Positions 15,080 to 26,774 of a stretch of DNA of 64,000 nt are shown piece by piece. Numbering within the stretch: the first letter of the stretch is position 1; the number at the start of each line of letters is the position of its first letter. A program made the translations under genes and the position numbers. The notes under the pieces were generated by a model. That model did no database searches, had not been told where the DNA came from, and saw only the letters and a program-made list of their open reading frames with translations. Origin of the DNA: Apiotrichum sp. Y4204 (Eukaryota; Basidiomycota; Tremellomycetes; Trichosporonales; Trichosporonaceae); assembly GCA_025531455.1 (NCBI GenBank), contig JAMYHL010000015.1, positions 1-64,000 on the forward strand. The letters are read 5' to 3'.

Positions 15080-15088
15080 CCACACTGT
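15080..15088. repeat. right 9-bp target-site duplication
   Basis: CCACACTGT, identical to 12004-12012. The flank continues with further partial copies of the same word (GCCATACTGTGCCACACT), so the target was itself a short degenerate repeat. Confidence 0.9.
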
Positions 15089-16010
15089 GCCATACTGTGC
15101 CACACTCTTACGTTCTTACGAGCTGAGGCTCGCACATTCACGCCCTCGGTACCAAGTGGCGCTCAGACTCGGGAACGTACCGGTTCGCTCGGACACTGGG
15201 GCCACTCGACCCGCGGAATGCACAGTGGGAGCAACCTAAATCTACGGAGGCTAGGCTACGCGACGTTTGACATTGCACTCTGTATGTAGAATTGCTACGC
15301 GACGCGACGAAGCTCCATGTAGGAATCCTCATCCGTAGCCTATAGCAAAGAGCGTTCCCATGATCCACCCCCGACAGCACACATCACAGCACACCGCTCC
15401 CCACCCTCCAGTGTCTAGTCCGGTCTCCGGCCTATCCATCGCCCTGGCCGATTAGGCGGCGTGCCGTGATTAGTCGATATACCCCGAGATGACTCCAGGT
15501 GACAACAAAGGCAAGACAGCAGGGCCATGCACGCACTGTCCATGCAATGCACGTATGCAGCCCTATGGACACCCTGCACCCTACAGTCTACACTCTACAG
15601 CCTGCAAGCCTACAGTACATCCCCGTGGTATATGATACAAGTATGTACATCGCGCCTCAGTCTCACATTCTTACCGACGCGCACTCCCGGTCCCGCGATC
15701 CCGAGAGAGGGATGCCGCGGGGAGTCGCAGGGCCGCAGGCCACAGGGTACGACGGCGGCGTAGCGGCGTAGGCGGGCGGCGTCGCCCGAGGGTGGCCCTG
15801 GCGCCGGGGGCTGGACCGGAGTGCTGGTTTGCTGGTGCTCTCGAGGATTCGGAGATACGCCTTACGACGCACAAGAGGACGTGTTCTGCAGTAGCACTAG
15901 TGGGTACATACAGCCGGATTCCCAGGGAATGATTTTGCTCCTGCATGGAAAAGTGAGGACAGAGGGCAAGACGGGACAAACGAAAAGCAAAGCAGAGGGC
16001 AAAACGCAGG

Positions 16011-16039
<29 letters not shown>
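16011..16039 (+). repeat. poly(A) run of 29 nt
   Basis: An uninterrupted A29 tract preceded by A/G-rich sequence. It could be a simple homopolymer or the tail of an old retroposed sequence; no coding remnant is visible upstream. Confidence 0.9.
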
Positions 16040-16044
<5 letters not shown>

Positions 16045-16209
16045 TCAGGAATCTCGACCCATCCGCGCTGGCTTGGCACTTTGGACGCAGGGTGCAGGGC
16101 TATTTGGATGCCGAGAGGGCATTGCCAAGCGGAGTGGGCCGAGAGCGTATTGTACATGGGCGGGATTTGGTGAGAATGGATGTGCACTCGCACTCGTATG
16201 GGGAAAGTG

Positions 16210-16241
16210 TAGAGGCGTAGAGGCGTAGAGGCATAGAGGCA
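16210..16241. repeat. 8-bp tandem repeat, 4 copies
   Basis: Four copies of TAGAGGCG/A in a row, with the last two carrying A at the final position. Confidence 0.85.
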
Positions 16242-19200
16242 CGTTCCAGTCCGTGTGTGCATAGTCGATCTGGATATGGAGTTCCGAGTAATTCATCTTC
16301 TCTTTCTGGGTGCTGTTGGTAGTCACCAGTCACCTTTGCTTGTGGCTTACGAGTCTTGAATCGAGAGGCTGAGGCTGGGAAACTGTCTCGACTGAAAGTG
16401 AGTAGCCACCCCCGAATGTCTGGCGATCTGATTCCAAAAGTCCAGACCATCGTGGTGGTCCTGGTGATGATCCTGATGGTCCTCGGTGATCCTGATAGTC
16501 CTGATGGTCCTGACTAAGTGACTGATCATCCGAATGATTGTCGCCGAAGTTTTATTACCTGATCGCCCCAGAGACTTAGCGTAAACTATAAACAAACAAA
16601 TAGTGGGTGGCGACGATCAGTGGCGCCCGAGGCACACACCAGGGGGAGGTGCAGATATGCAGATCGTGTGGATCCTATCCTCTCCGGCCATGATCTGCAT
16701 AATCTAGGATATAGGATGTCTATTCATCTAGGATCTGTGATCTGTGACCATGCGACCTCGTGAGCTCGTGATGCTGCAGTCGGCCAGACATGCTGGACAG
16801 CAGACTGCAGCAGGGCAGTGCCAGGGTGCCTTTGACGACGAACGCCCGGGGATCCTGGGACTTGTTGCGTTAGCGATCGATCGTCCAGCTCATGTCACCG
16901 ATTCAGGCTCAAGTCGCGATACATACTTACAGTACGAGAATAAGCACATGAGATGGGCACGAGGGGCCATAAGTCTGCCTGAAGGGGCGAGGAATCGAGA
17001 AGCGAGGGACGCATGCCAACATGTTCCTGCATTGGAGGGCATTGCCGTCATGCACCCAAGTCAGGTTGCCGAACATGCTGATATATTGATATCTTGGCGG
17101 TTCTGCTGGCGCATGTGGGCTGTGTTGGGTCGCGTGGGCACATTTGCTACGCTTGCTATGCTGGGCAGGCTGGGTACCTTGTCCTGAATGGCCAGCGATA
17201 CATCGTCGCGGAGCTTGATATGATCGCCTTCTGATCACAATCTCCTGTCACGCTGTATCTGCATCCGAACTCGAAGCATTAGCGGGCGGGATGGTGACGA
17301 CGTCTGGTCCAGACTGGAGATCGTGGCTGCTCGCTGCACAGAGCACTGACAGCGTCACACTCAAATATGGGTATCACGTACAGAGCATGTCGATGTGTCC
17401 TTGAGTATTGAGCGTTTCCGATCACGACACTCGGCCTGCATATGCCTGCCGAGCTGGCTGGATTTGGATCGGAGCATTCCCGGAACGCCTCCATTCCTAA
17501 CGGCCAGGCATGGCGAGGCATACGTACTACTCACTGTCCACACATCCCAGACATCGACGACTGGCAAATGTCGACATAATGTCGAGAGACCCCCTGTGTT
17601 GCAGGAGTTGGTCTGCGTCCAGTACATGCACATGGCCGGGACAGGAAAAGAACGAGCCTGATGCACTTCAAACAAGTTGGGAGGGGAACACATTTCCATA
17701 GATCAGGGCCCTCATTCCAGTCCACTTGTACTGTGACAAAACGCCAACTAACCCGAGTGCCAACTGCTTAGCAGAGTGCAGACAGAGAAGGTGAGAAGCA
17801 TGAGAAGGTCACAGCTGCGCTGCTCTCCAAAGCTCCCAGGCACAAAAGCAAGTATAGAATCCGTTTATTGCAGACTCCAGCGGATCGTTCGATTGTGCAA
17901 GGGTCAGTATGCGGAAGTGAAGCGCGGGTCCTGCACAGTTCAAGGGAAACTGCCCAGAGGTTGTACTCGGATGGTCACCAGAACAGATTTCGCTTGCGCC
18001 GAGATGGAATGGGGTGCGAGCGGCGCCAGCGGAAAATATGAACACAAATTCATCTTCCGAGTCTCGCGGGCTCTCGATACTGCTTCGGAAGCGCTTTCAA
18101 TCTTCAGCCACAACGAGCTTTGCCCAGTCCCGGAGATGTCCCAGGCCGGAATGGACCAGATGGTTTGACATGTGAAGGTCGAGAGGATGAGGAGCTTGGC
18201 CGATGGCCAAAGCGCCAAAGGACCGAGCCGGACATGTGCCCTCGGTCGATGGACGGCCAGGGTATGGAGGCGTGCTGAACGGGGGTGGACGAGCCTAGTA
18301 AATTCTCCTGGCTGAACGGCATGGTTAACGGCATATCCAGGCATTTATGCGCCAATACAGGGTGCCGGGGGACCAGCGTTACCGTCTCGGCAACCTCGAG
18401 TCGGGCCGCGATTCGTGCCGGTTCCTTGCGACGGGGTGTCTGGAGGTCCCGACACCCTGAGCAGAAGGGCAGAAGGGGGGTCTGCACACAGACTGTAGAG
18501 GAGCAGTCGGGTCCTCGAGAGCGAGTAGAACGACGCAGAGAGCGAAGACTGAGCGAGCACGAAGAGGAACCGAAGGAGGTTAATATTGGAACGCATATCA
18601 GAGTCAGTGACTCGCCTGCACGGGTGCAGCCCACAACCAGAACAGCCCCGTTGTCGATCTCGGCGACCCTGTTCTCTCAGGAGCCTCCCTGTATAACTTA
18701 CGGCACTCTAGATGCACTAAATTGGCCCATGCTTGACGGGACGGGCTGGCCGGAAAACAGCAGTGGCTGTCTCGGACCCACAAAACTGGGCGTCCGGCCC
18801 GCGGCGAGATACCCTGCTGAATTGACAATGTGCGCAATGTGCCAGTCTGCCCATGGCCCAGGATATCCCGAACGATGACATCGGCGGCGGCAGGTGGACG
18901 TTTCATTGAGGGTTTTAATGGCCGTGTGGCGTCGTTCTGGGCATCGGCACACGGACTGATCGAAGTCTGTTACACGACAGATGGGTGGCCATCGTGGGGC
19001 CATCCAGAGGTGGTAATGTGTTGCATGATGTGACATTGCCTCACAGTCCAGCGAGCTGAGCCAAGACGCGTTCGGTCACGAAAGATGCCTGGGCTACACC
19101 TACTACAACCACTGGATTGACCATGTGCTGATAACAAGGTTGGCATAGCCGTACGATGTGGATGGCTGGCGGCTGCACATGCTGCAAACGGGTCTGCCCA

Positions 19201-21010
19201 AGACGGACTGGACAGGAGCACAGGAGCTTAACCATTCATACGCAGTCACCGCGCAGCGTGCGCTCAATAGACACAGTGCACTCACGCCACCCTCCCCGCC
19301 ACCATCCCTCTTGTGCATTCTCTCCGATGCACCAATACACTCATGCTCAGGCGCATCTTTGTAGCTCACGGTTTACATTTTCCGTGGTGGCGGATCGCGG
19401 CGCCAACTGTATCTAAGTCTGGCACTGCGCGGGCTGCGCTAATCGTAGCTCGCCGCAGTGCACATTTGCGTACCATCTGGAACTTCTGCCATCGGCTGGC
19501 GCGCCGGTGCATATTGGACCGAGACTGGATCGAGATACAGTTTACCGCCAGCGCCACGGCATCCTTGTAATTGTTTCGTAGGCACAGAACACCCACGACG
19601 CTCGCCTCCGCAGGCCGCAGATCGAAACGCGATCCGCTGCTCGCCGGGTCACGCTCGGGATGCTGCCTGCTTCACTTTGTGACACCGTCTGCCGGTACCG
19701 GATGCAACTGAGTTTGCCGAGACGAAGCAGGTTTGAGGTGGAACGACCGATCGAGCTGATCGAGATATCGAGATGTTGCGACCATTGGCTTGCGGCTGTG
19801 TGTGTGACACGGACCCGAGGTGTTAACTGGTCGATCTCGCCTCGCCTCCGCGAATGCCGGTTACTCGAGACTTTGAAGCTTCGTGTTCCCATGCACACAA
19901 TCAACTGTACTCGAAGTACACGAGCGCCCCAGGCCGGCTGCCAGTTCCGGGGGTCCGTTACAATCTTCCGCGCTGGAGGAACCGGGCCACGGGAGAGAGC
20001 GCGGGGCATCCATACTGTAGCTGTGAATAGCCCAGCCCGCGGAAGTCTCCTCAAGCCGCCAGGTCCACTGCAGGCCCGAGGTCCGTTGCCGCTGCACCCC
20101 GCTGCCGTGCCGTGCCTCCAAGCTCTGAAAGCTAGCTTTGCTGTGCCGGATCCCAATGTACATGCCACCAGCTGCGCAGAAGCAATGCAAGCTGTGAGTT
20201 TCTGGCGTTGGCGTCCGAGTCCGAGTGTCCGCAATCAGTACAGCGGATTGAGTTTGACCAGTGGCCAGTGGTCAGCGTTCCGCGCTTCGCGCCAACCAAG
20301 CCCAGTTTCTCCCTGCTTTGTCTTCCGGCGCCTTTCATCATCCTCCGTCGCCGCGGCCATCGGCCACCACCCCATCCTGGTCCGCACAGGAACGGTTAGA
20401 TGTGCGCGAGGCACCAAGATAGGCACTGAATGAGTAAAAGAGAGCTGGAGCAGGAACCGCACAGGAACACTCTACTTGGATCACAGCGATGCATACGTGC
20501 ATACACCGAGACACCCTGCGGCCTGTTGGTCACCGCTTCACACTCCTCACGTTCGTTCCCCTGCAGAGCTGCAGAACGGCAAACGCGTGATCCAGAGTCT
20601 ACTGGGTCGCTGGGTCGCTGGCTTGCTGGCTCGCAAGACAACGGCCAGCATCCGTTTCACTTCGTCTCAGCAGGTGGCACCCCGTCTCACAAACGGTCTT
20701 CCCGAGACAGAGTCATATGTCAACTCCTCGGCGAACTCTCAATCAATCTACGGACCGCGTTGAGAAAACGGGGTTCAGCAGTAACAGTGACCGATGCATT
20801 GTGCAAATACGAGTAGCATGATGCCTTCTGCCGTGCCGGAGCAATACAGACCCGCACTCATGAAGCGCTGAAGCGCCTAAACTCTCAGGCTTTCGAGCGC
20901 TGCCTGTCAAGCGCCAGGGCAAGGGACCAGGAAGAATAAAAAAAAAATCGATAAAATTCCAATCAAAGTTTGCCCTTGCGGGACAGGCAGGGTTATCATA
21001 CTCGGTCAAC

Positions 21011-21085
21011 TGGGCGAGAGCGAGAAGGGAGAGAGAGAGAGAGGGGGAGAGAGAGAGGGGGAGAGAGAGAGAGAGAGAGAGCGGA
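21011..21085. repeat. GA-rich purine tract
   Basis: About 75 nt that are almost purely purine on the + strand, largely GA dinucleotides broken by GGGG. Such tracts often exclude nucleosomes or form triplexes; function here is unknown. Confidence 0.85.
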
Positions 21086-23117
21086 CGGGCAGGACAGTAC
21101 AGGCGACTCTGATTGAGCGCGGGAGGAGCTCTACCAGTCTCTCACAGTCTGTACGGAGACAGGCAGACAGGCACTCTTTGCGTCGCAGCTGCTACTGCTG
21201 GGTCACTGGTCCCTCTGCGCTCTCTCCCACTTGGCGCATTTTGCCCTTGGCCCCCTCGTGCAGAGTCAGTCTCGGGCCTGCATGCCTTGTGGTGTACGGC
21301 AGGATGAGATGAAGGGACACATCAAAGGGGACAAGGCCCCCAGTAATAAAAAGATACATACCGCCTGGCTCCTGGGCCTCTTGACCGTCCTGACCGTCCT
21401 GAGCCCCCGTCCTGAGCCCCCGTCCTACTGCCTTTCGGCCTCTCCTGTCGCCTCCTGCCGTTTGCAGACCCAGGCCTAGTTCACAGACAGAGTTAGTGGA
21501 CGACGTCGTACGAACCCGTATCATCTTCTCCTCATCCCCCGGAAGAGCAACTGGAACCCGTCACTCTTCTTGGTACTAGTAGTTCAAGTCGGGTCATTGT
21601 CCAACAAGGCTTCGTGTCATTCGCATGCTCGGAAGTGGTCCCATTTTGTCCTCCACCCATCACCTTTGCTTTGTGCAACTCTCCTCACTCTCTCGGAACG
21701 GCGATACGACAAAGGACATCGACCGTGTCCGTGCGAGCTTGACTGATCTGGTCCTGCATCGGCCATATACACATCGGTCCACGTCTTCGCATCGCTCTTT
21801 CCCATCCATCGCCGACTCCACAGTCCCGTCTCTGCATCCTTTTCCCCTCGACCCTCTTTGTCGGTCTCTACTCATTGTTTCCCCCTCCGACTTCATCTCT
21901 CCACACTCTCCATCCCGCCGTGTGTGTCCTCCATCGCCGACTCACCATCAACAGTCACTTGCTCCACCTCCCCCTGTGTGGTCATTACGTCTGGCCCACC
22001 GCTCATTACGCCACCTGCTCGAGACCCGAACGCCTCGTTCCGCCACTATTAGTCGTGCCGCGCGTGCCGGCTGCTTCAGGTGGTTGTCGGACCCTCAACC
22101 TCATCTTGTGGCGCCAATCCCCGTGATCCGTGTGAGATCCTAGTGCACTTTGGGCTTGTGCGGGACATTGCGCATTTGACTTGCCAGATAACTTGTTGGT
22201 GCCCTGTATAAAGCCGCTGCCGCTCAAGTGGGCTGTCACTTTTTGTAGGGCGTCCACCTGCATCATCCGGGTCGCCCTTTGTGGCCAAGGCATCTAAGGG
22301 CCCATACTCCGCGGGAGACCCTGGGTGGGTTTGTTAAATAGACAGTACCCGCGCCGACGCCACCCACGCACACCTGGCCCCGCCCCGTTCACCTGTCGCC
22401 CTCCCCCATCCCCCCGTTGTCTAAGAGATCCTTGGGATTCTTAGGTGCATCAGAGGGTAAACGTCTCGTCTCGGGCCACGACTAGCTTTCCCTTTGGGTT
22501 ATTAGCCCTTGTGTCCCTCGCCGTCGCTTCACACGCGCATTCCTGCTTCGGCTGTTCTGTGTGCGTGGGGTGTGACTGTGGATTGCGAGAAGAGAAGAGC
22601 ACGGTTCCGTCAGGCGCCACTTGTCCTTGTTCTTACGATCGACAGCCGCCGTCGATCAGCCAAGCGAGTCCCTTCGAGCGAGGTGTCAATCAAAGACCGT
22701 TCCCGAACAGCCCGTGAACCCTCCTTCCTAGGCCCGAGGCTCCCAAGACTCCCTTCGCCGGCTTCGAGAGCATCACCGCCATCACCATTACCCATTCTTA
22801 CGGACACCCACATCCACATTTTACAGCAATCTCATCTTTCCCGTCGACATTTCTTGCTGATCGCCTTTTGCACGCGCTCGCATCCTGGTTCCACCTCTTT
22901 TTTTGCTTGTCTTGTTCTCATTCAGACAATCTAAAACCAGCCAGCGTCGTGCCTGGGCCCACTGCGCTCGTCCTCATCACCCCACGCCAATCCTTGTCCT
23001 CCGGCACGCAGGTTGTCGTCGAGCCTTGGCGACTGTTCATTGCAAACCCACCGCCGCAGCTGTGGCTCTGATCGGCCACGATTCGTTCCCAACCGACCGC
23101 GCTCTACGAGGACCATA

Positions 23118-26100
23118 ATGTCGGTCACACTTGCACCGAGCTCTTCAAGCAGCATGTTTTTGTCCAGTTCCAGTCGCCGCGGGTCGGACAAGTCTTGTAC
23201 GTTATCATCCCCCCCACATGACGCTCCTCCGTTGCTTGTTGTGTATCCGTATCCAAACGACGAATCTCACACTGCAGGGGACGAGCGACAGCCGATCCCA
23301 TGGGAACATGAGGGAGCACGGACGGACGCCCGCTCGCCGCCGCCAATCTCAATGTGGAGAGGTGGTCACCTCGTCAACGTCAGCATTCCAGAAGCCATAT
23401 CCACCTCGAGATCAACGTCTGTCATGTCCATCGGCATTGGCGCCGGTGGCGGCGTGGCGTCTCGCAGCCGTGTGTCCATGGATGCACTCCCCATCGACGA
23501 CGACGACTACGAAACCGATTCCCACGCTACGATTTCACCAACATCGTCCAGCGCGTCCCTCCCAATGATGGATGGGACACCACCGCCACCACGCGTCACT
23601 GCTATCCAGCCGGTTGGACTTGGCTTTTCTGCCATCACTGATGAAGGGAGACAGGAGTGCTGGCCACCAGAAGCTGCGCCTCAAACTGTTCTCGAAGACG
23701 CGGTGGACTCCGACGACGATGCCCACGACCAGGACGAGATGGACAGCTACATGTCTTCCCATCGCGTACCGGTTGACGCTGCATTGCGTTCCATGCCGGG
23801 AGTCGTCGGCCTGGGTGATGGCTGGGCCGGTGGTCCCGTTCCGAAAGCGAAGCGGCGATGGTTCAGCAGAGCCAAGAAGGAGGAACCACCCGCTGAGATC
23901 GACCCGCTTGCCCTGTGGACAACACAGACCCCAATGAGCCCAAGCAGTCGAATCATGCCATCGCCCACCACTGAGAAATCAGTGCATTCGAGGGAATCGA
24001 GGCTTAGCCCCGACACAAAGTGGTGGAAATCGAGGCGAAACCTGTTCAGCGCTTCCCAACGAGTGCTGTCCATGCCGCTATCTCCAACAGGTTTAACCGA
24101 GAGGTCTGCAACTCCTACGAAGCGCGCGCGTCCTACGTCAACACGGGCCTGGCGTTCGAAACTCAATTTCGGTTCAATGGTCGACCTGCGCCGCACTGAA
24201 CAACGCAACGAGCAGCGTGCCGAACAGTGGGCCAAACAGGGTAGCGAAGAGTACCAGGATGCCCGCTCTCCCATTTCTCCCAGTCCCAGGCGCCGCCCGG
24301 TCTCCAGCTTCATTCGCAAGCCGCCGCCACACCCGCTCGAGCTTTCGCACACCAATGGTAGCAGCAGTCCTGCCAGTCGATCGCAACCGACGATGCTGTC
24401 GGCTTCATCATCACAACCCTCCCTGTTGTCTCAGTCCCCGTTGTCTCACCACCCCATGCTTCGTCAAGCTTACGCTCGGTCCGAGTCACATCTTGCCGGG
24501 TCCGGGCCGTCCTCGCCAGGCATTCCTCCGCGCCCGACACCCTTTATAATCCACAACGCCAGCTTCAACACCGCACCCATGCCGACAATGTGGCGTCCGC
24601 CAATGATGTGTTCGCCCACACCGCTGTTGGAGGTGCAGGAGGAGGACGAGGAGGAACAGGAGCCGCCAGAATATCCTCTGAAGCGCACCGCGACGTTCGG
24701 GGATGATGAGGATCTCGCGACTCAGAAGGCCTCCGCTGCGCCGGAACTCTCGGATATCAGCGGATCCCCTGTTGAAGGCGATCGCGCCCTGTCCGAATCG
24801 ACAACCATTTCCACCCACAATGGCGAACAGCACCTGGCCCCTCCACCTTCAAAGTTCCTCAATCGACTCAAGACGGTCTTGACGCTTGGTCGTGGGCGCA
24901 CAAAGTCTACGGCTGCGTCGTCTCTCAAGAGTGCGAAAGCCTCGGAATCGCCACGCAGTTTCCAGTCCGAGCAGATGTCACGGCCGGCGGTCAACCTCGA
25001 CGCTCCGCAATTCAGGTCCGTTGGTCGTGAATCCCGTCGTCGTAGCAAGCTATTCGGTCGCCGTCGCGAAAGCCTCATTGACGCAGTCTCGGCAAGTCCG
25101 CCCCGTGTTCTGTCACCATCGTTGCCCGCACCAGGTCCTCCTCCTCCCGCTGCCCCGAAAGTTGTCGTTGCTGAGAAGACCAATGCACCGAGCTCCCAGA
25201 CACGTCGCATTCCATCTCTCGGCAGCGGGATAAACAACACCTTTGGTGGCAACACGCGCCTTCGGCGGACGTCGTGGGCAGCTCCCCTACCTGTGATGGA
25301 CGACGACGACGACGATGCACCTCCCACTCGTTCTGAGAAGCGTCTTAGTCGTGTGTCGCTCCGCCGGCTTACAGGTCAGAGCAAGCAACGGCCCCCTCTC
25401 GGCACTGTATTCCCTCGCCCTCCGACTGAAATGCAGGCTCCGCCATCGCTCCACTGGGCTTTCCCTGCGTCTTACTCGACTCCCATGCTCCACAAGTTTG
25501 GTGGTTCAACTTTGTCTTTGGCGCTGGACATTTCCGCCGATGTTCCCAACCGCGGCCTCGACGACATCGAGGAGTCACCGACACGTGAGGATAAGACTTC
25601 GCGCATCACCCCGCGAGACCGTGCTCTTTCGGCGACGATTGCGGCCCTCACAGCCCGTCAGACTCCTAGCCCAAGCCCAGGACCTGCCGAACGCCGATCA
25701 TCGAATGGGGACCGCAAGGTCTCTGCTGGACCTCGTCGGCCGTCACATCCCGACCACTCGCCGACTCCCGGTGACCGCGCCCTGCCGAGTGGAGAACGCC
25801 GGTCGTCAACTGCCAGTGGCAGTCTGCGTACGTGCCGCACTATCCCTATAAACATGGAGAACCTGAGCACATCCAACGACTCGCTCACGCTTCCCTCGTG
25901 TGGCGTCGTCGACTTCCCGCTCCCGCCGTCCGACTCGTCTGGCGATGTGTCGTCCCCGGACCCCGACCACGTCGAGCACCTCTGCACTCCCCGGGATGCA
26001 AAGACCTACCCGACGGTTCCCAGTGGATACTACCGCCGCCAGACGACTGTAGACGGTGTTGACGAGGAGTCGCTTCACAAACAGCCCTCTTGGTCTACGT

Positions 26101-26333
26101 GCAAGACCTCTGGCGAAACCGTCCGCTCTGGAGTGACGCCGCTGGCCACGCCGACTTCGTCCACCTCTGCTGACGACGCTCGCTGCTCGTCGTACGGATC
26201 TCTTTTCACGGCTATGGAGGGAGACAGCTCGGACCACGAGAACACGCCCCGTGCTCACACATACACGCCCAAGAGACTCTCGCTTGTTCCTCCCGTGCCG
26301 CCTGCTCCGGTTGCTCACCAGCTCGTAGTGTAG
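23118..26333 (+). CDS. large Ser/Pro-rich disordered protein, function unknown
   Basis: One open frame gives 1,071 aa from the ATG at 23118. I chose this start over an in-frame upstream ATG (23013) because the 35 residues before it are unlike the rest and a C/T-rich leader precedes. No catalytic domain is visible. The protein is dominated by Ser, Pro, Arg and Thr with repeated basic clusters: KAKRRWFSRAKK, RAWRSKLNFGSM, FLNRLKTVLTLGRGR and ESRRRSKLFGRRRES. There is an acidic run (DDDDDD) before SEKRLSRVSLRRL, and many SPT/SP sites that could be kinase targets. Such architecture is common in fungal cortical, polarity or signalling proteins, but I do not recognise this one. Some in-frame segments bounded by GT and AG could be introns of 3n length. 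Confidence 0.75.
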   Translation: MSVTLAPSSSSSMFLSSSSRRGSDKSCTLSSPPHDAPPLLVVYPYPNDESHTAGDERQPIPWEHEGARTDARSPPPISMWRGGHLVNVSIPEAISTSRSTSVMSIGIGAGGGVASRSRVSMDALPIDDDDYETDSHATISPTSSSASLPMMDGTPPPPRVTAIQPVGLGFSAITDEGRQECWPPEAAPQTVLEDAVDSDDDAHDQDEMDSYMSSHRVPVDAALRSMPGVVGLGDGWAGGPVPKAKRRWFSRAKKEEPPAEIDPLALWTTQTPMSPSSRIMPSPTTEKSVHSRESRLSPDTKWWKSRRNLFSASQRVLSMPLSPTGLTERSATPTKRARPTSTRAWRSKLNFGSMVDLRRTEQRNEQRAEQWAKQGSEEYQDARSPISPSPRRRPVSSFIRKPPPHPLELSHTNGSSSPASRSQPTMLSASSSQPSLLSQSPLSHHPMLRQAYARSESHLAGSGPSSPGIPPRPTPFIIHNASFNTAPMPTMWRPPMMCSPTPLLEVQEEDEEEQEPPEYPLKRTATFGDDEDLATQKASAAPELSDISGSPVEGDRALSESTTISTHNGEQHLAPPPSKFLNRLKTVLTLGRGRTKSTAASSLKSAKASESPRSFQSEQMSRPAVNLDAPQFRSVGRESRRRSKLFGRRRESLIDAVSASPPRVLSPSLPAPGPPPPAAPKVVVAEKTNAPSSQTRRIPSLGSGINNTFGGNTRLRRTSWAAPLPVMDDDDDDAPPTRSEKRLSRVSLRRLTGQSKQRPPLGTVFPRPPTEMQAPPSLHWAFPASYSTPMLHKFGGSTLSLALDISADVPNRGLDDIEESPTREDKTSRITPRDRALSATIAALTARQTPSPSPGPAERRSSNGDRKVSAGPRRPSHPDHSPTPGDRALPSGERRSSTASGSLRTCRTIPINMENLSTSNDSLTLPSCGVVDFPLPPSDSSGDVSSPDPDHVEHLCTPRDAKTYPTVPSGYYRRQTTVDGVDEESLHKQPSWSTCKTSGETVRSGVTPLATPTSSTSADDARCSSYGSLFTAMEGDSSDHENTPRAHTYTPKRLSLVPPVPPAPVAHQLVV

Positions 26334-26774
26334 TTCAAGAGACATTTTTCCTAGTCACTCCCTCCTTATCTCATACATCTACCGACTTTATCTTTTAATT
26401 GTACAACGGGATGCTTGGTAGCTTGGTGTCGTGCGGAGCATGGACACCAATGCATGTACAATAACTGTCTTTCACGAGCAGCTGAGCAGCATGAGCAGCA
26501 TGAGCAGCATGAACAGCTCAAGCTACAGAATGTCGTCCACTTGCGTTCACGGTGATGACGTCACTCGGCGAGAAGCCAGCCAGCCAGCCAACAGGCACCC
26601 CCCTTGGAATGCTGGTGACTTGTTTGCCACACACACACCCACACAGAGTCACTTGCACGCGTCGCCATCGTCCATTCCATCCATCGAGCCACTCTTATCC
26701 ATTCATTCCAATCCATCCGTCCAACTTCCCACCCATCCTCCTCGACTTGTCCATTTCCTATTATTGCCATCGCA
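26334..26774. other. intergenic region, promoter of Vta1 gene
   Basis: About 440 bp. It holds the 3' end of the preceding gene, three copies of GAGCAGCAT at 26484-26510, and a C/T-rich stretch with repeated CATCCATC-like words just before the Vta1 start. Confidence 0.6.

Larger units (their letters stand above)
15089..23117. other. 8-kb gene-poor region
   Basis: I find no exon chain, domain or family match on either strand. Open frames of up to 257 codons occur (for example 19660-20433 and its antisense) but have no recognisable content and overlap each other, as chance frames do in GC-rich DNA. The region holds a poly-A run, an 8-bp repeat, a GA-rich tract and, toward the right, C/T-rich sequence from about 21600 on. 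The part from about 22440 is probably the promoter and leader of the gene starting at 23118. Confidence 0.55.

Noticed and set aside
19660..20433. 257-codon + strand frame
   Set aside because: No domain, no exon partners, and an overlapping 230-codon antisense frame; expected by chance in GC-rich DNA.
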